A stretch of 16,367 nt of DNA from Candidatus Thiodictyon intracellulare. Its GTDB lineage: Bacteria > Pseudomonadota > Gammaproteobacteria > Chromatiales > Chromatiaceae. The translations under genes and the position numbers were made by a program. Shown piece by piece: positions 14,838 through 16,367 of the stretch (position 1 is its first letter; the number at the start of each line of letters is the position of its first letter). The notes below the pieces were generated by a model that was given only the letters and a program-made list of their open reading frames with translations, did no database searches and was not told where the DNA came from. The stretch is from assembly GCA_016292295.1 (NCBI GenBank), contig JADNEJ010000087.1, forward strand, positions 1-16,367, written 5' to 3'.

Positions 14838-16217
14838 TCAGTGGGCGCTGCCGTCACCCTTGGCGCGGCCCAAGATCGTCAACCCCTTGAGCACGTTCAG
14901 GGCCTCGCCGAGCTGGAAGTCCTCGGTCGCCAGGGTCTTTTTGTCGTCGCCGGACTTCGCGTCTCCGGCCGGCGGTGGGGCATCCAGGTGGCGTCTCAGG
15001 TCCGACTCCTTCACCGGCCCGACCTCCGGCTCCTGGTTGGGTTTGAACTCCCCGCGCTCCAGCACGACGTCCGGGGCTATGCCCTGAGCCTGGATGGAGC
15101 GCCCGGAGGGCGTGTAATAGCGCGCGGTGGTCAGCTTGAGCGCGGTGGTGTCGTCGATCGGGACTATGGTCTGGACAGATCCCTTGCCGAAGGTCTGTGT
15201 CCCCATAATCAGGGCCCGCTTGTGGTCCTGCAGCGCCCCCGCTACGATCTCCGAGGCCGAGGCGCTGCCCCCATTGACCAGGACCACCAGGGGGGCGCCG
15301 CCAAGCACGTCGTCCGGACCGGCCTTGAACTGGAGCTTGGAATCCGGCTGTCGACCCTGGGTATACATGATCAACCCATCGGTGATGAAGGCGTCGCTGA
15401 CCCCCACCGCCGCGTTCAACACCCCCCCGGGATTGTTGCGAAGATCAAGGATCAGGCCCTTGATCTCACGATTGTTTTCCTTCTTCAATGCCTCGATCGC
15501 GGTGCGCATGTCCTCGGTGGTGCGCGCCTGGAAGTGGGTGAGGCGCACATAGCCGAAGCCGGGTTCCAGGGTGCGGCTCTTGACGCTTGCCACATGGATG
15601 ATCTCGCGCAGCACCTTCACCTCCAGGGGTCGGCCCTCGGTGCCGCGCATGATGGTGAGGCGGATCTCGGTGCCTGGCTTGCCGCGCATCAGGTTGACCG
15701 CTTCATTGAGGGCGAGACCCTTGACCGGCTTGTCATCGATGTGGGTGATCAGGTCCCCGGCCTGGAGTCCGGCGCGCTGGGCCGGAGTGTCGTCGATCGG
15801 CGAGATGACCTTCACGAACCCGTCGTCGATCCCGACCTCGATGCCGAGGCCGCCGAACTCGCCGGTGGTACCCACCTGGATCTCCCGATATTCGTCTTTA
15901 TCGAGATAGGAGGAGTGTGGATCCAGCCCCGAGAGCATGCCGCGAATGGCGCTCTCCAACAGGATCTTGTCCTTCACGCCCTCGACATAATCATCCTTGA
16001 TGCGTTCGTAGACCTCGGCGAAGGTGCGCAGGTCGTCGAGGGGCAAGGCGTCGGCAGACGCGGTCGCGGATGCGAGCGTCGCCACGGGTGCGAGTACCGG
16101 CACCGTCGCGGGCGCGGCACCCGGTGGCGGCTCTGCCAGGGTGGCGCCCACGAAGGTCGTGGCCGCGCCGACGATGCCGACCCAGGTCAGGAATCTGTGA
16201 TAAGTGTTTATGGGCAT
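14838..16217 (-). CDS. ctpA: S41-family carboxyl-terminal processing protease
   Basis: A periplasmic serine protease (459 residues, typical for CtpA/CtpB) that trims protein C-termini and often controls cell-wall hydrolases in proteobacteria. Residues 1-28 form a signal peptide (hydrophobic LTWVGIVGAATTFVGATLA). After a Pro/Ala-rich linker come the N-terminal cap (YVEGVKDKILLESAIRGML, GLDPHSSYL), a PDZ domain opening with GEFGGLGIEVG (119-129), and the peptidase core: LDLRNNPGG (257-265), NGGSASASEIVAGALQDH with the likely nucleophile Ser320, and TFGKGSVQT with the general base Lys345. The C-terminal tail is acidic and Lys-rich. The start is set by the signal peptide; the Shine-Dalgarno is weak. 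It leads the minus-strand group and is complete. Confidence 0.95.
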   Translation of the reverse strand: MPINTYHRFLTWVGIVGAATTFVGATLAEPPPGAAPATVPVLAPVATLASATASADALPLDDLRTFAEVYERIKDDYVEGVKDKILLESAIRGMLSGLDPHSSYLDKDEYREIQVGTTGEFGGLGIEVGIDDGFVKVISPIDDTPAQRAGLQAGDLITHIDDKPVKGLALNEAVNLMRGKPGTEIRLTIMRGTEGRPLEVKVLREIIHVASVKSRTLEPGFGYVRLTHFQARTTEDMRTAIEALKKENNREIKGLILDLRNNPGGVLNAAVGVSDAFITDGLIMYTQGRQPDSKLQFKAGPDDVLGGAPLVVLVNGGSASASEIVAGALQDHKRALIMGTQTFGKGSVQTIVPIDDTTALKLTTARYYTPSGRSIQAQGIAPDVVLERGEFKPNQEPEVGPVKESDLRRHLDAPPPAGDAKSGDDKKTLATEDFQLGEALNVLKGLTILGRAKGDGSAH

Positions 16218-16367
16218 AGTCTTGCGGGTCTGGGTACCGGGTGAAGGGGGCGTTGCACGGGGTTGGAAGCCAGGATGCCGACCATTCTAAATGGTTGCGG
16301 GGGGACTCGGGGCCTAGCAGCCTGTCGGACTTAGCGACCGGCGCCACCGCCTGAGGCCCTTGGACGG
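16218..16367. other. Region upstream of ctpA, no gene seen
   Basis: No gene is evident. A small perfect inverted repeat, ACCATT-CTA-AATGGT (16281-16295), lies about 65 bp before the ctpA start and could be a hairpin or an operator; I have no family match for it. The ctpA promoter probably lies here unless a gene beyond the window runs into it. Confidence 0.35.

Noticed and set aside
14820..16244. Long plus-strand open frame (474 codons) opposite ctpA
   Set aside because: It is an antisense shadow of a gene with signal peptide, PDZ domain and complete catalytic residues, and has no recognisable features itself.
16309..16327. Possible insertion-sequence end (CTAGCAGCCTGTCGGACTT)
   Set aside because: It vaguely recalls ends of some insertion elements, but there is no partner repeat or transposase in the window.
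1..16367. CRISPR array, tRNA, rRNA or toxin-antitoxin genes
   Set aside because: I saw no regularly spaced direct repeats, no RNA-gene signatures and no convincing small paired genes.

Overview
The window is GC-rich and looks like a gammaproteobacterial chromosome. A NifE very close to the gammaproteobacterial type, a T2SS-type GspE, WbpL/WbpM-like glycan enzymes and a CtpA protease point that way. The mix would suit a purple sulfur bacterium (Chromatiaceae) or a close relative. That assignment is inference; no marker gene is present. Neat, translationally coupled biosynthetic genes lie next to freshly broken ones, so the genome seems to be losing genes actively.

Layout. 1-938: unassigned left edge, then a badly damaged AI-2E-family permease on the minus strand. 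939-1365: gene-free, with a 24-bp perfect inverted repeat of the REP type. 1366-2376: intact galE (+). 2442-4248: a NifA site and a -24/-12 promoter, a nifE pseudogene (10-bp duplication plus Trp-to-stop), an 18-bp inverted repeat against its 3' end, and the C-terminal remnant of an IS630-family transposase. 4336-5124: YbfF-like alpha/beta hydrolase (-). 5228-5259: short palindromic repeat.

5395-8931 (+): a three-gene operon of a GT2 polyprenyl-phosphate glycosyltransferase, an ArnT-like GT39/PMT-type membrane transferase (ATGA overlap) and a PAP2 lipid phosphatase (4-nt gap). The GT2 enzyme would load a sugar on a lipid carrier, the GT39-like enzyme would transfer it to an acceptor outside the cytoplasm, and the PAP2 enzyme could recycle the carrier or dephosphorylate a lipid.

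16217-8853 (-): ctpA, a yajL/DJ-1 gene, a WbpL/WecA-like initiating phosphoglycosyl transferase, a WbpM/PglF-like nucleotide-sugar dehydratase (2-nt gap), then gspE (TGATG overlap) and remnants of an FHA-domain gene. The two glycan enzymes make a nucleotide sugar and start a lipid-linked glycan. gspE is a pseudogene with several lesions, and its 3' end is fused to the middle of an FHA-domain gene, so a deletion has removed the join.

The main result is this cluster of decaying genes: permease, nifE, IS630, gspE and FHA. All the nonsense changes I could infer are C:G-to-T:A transitions (TGG to TGA, CAG to TAG), and two of the frame disruptions come from 10-11 bp tandem duplications. I found no CRISPR array, tRNA or rRNA, and no clear new defence or mobile system.
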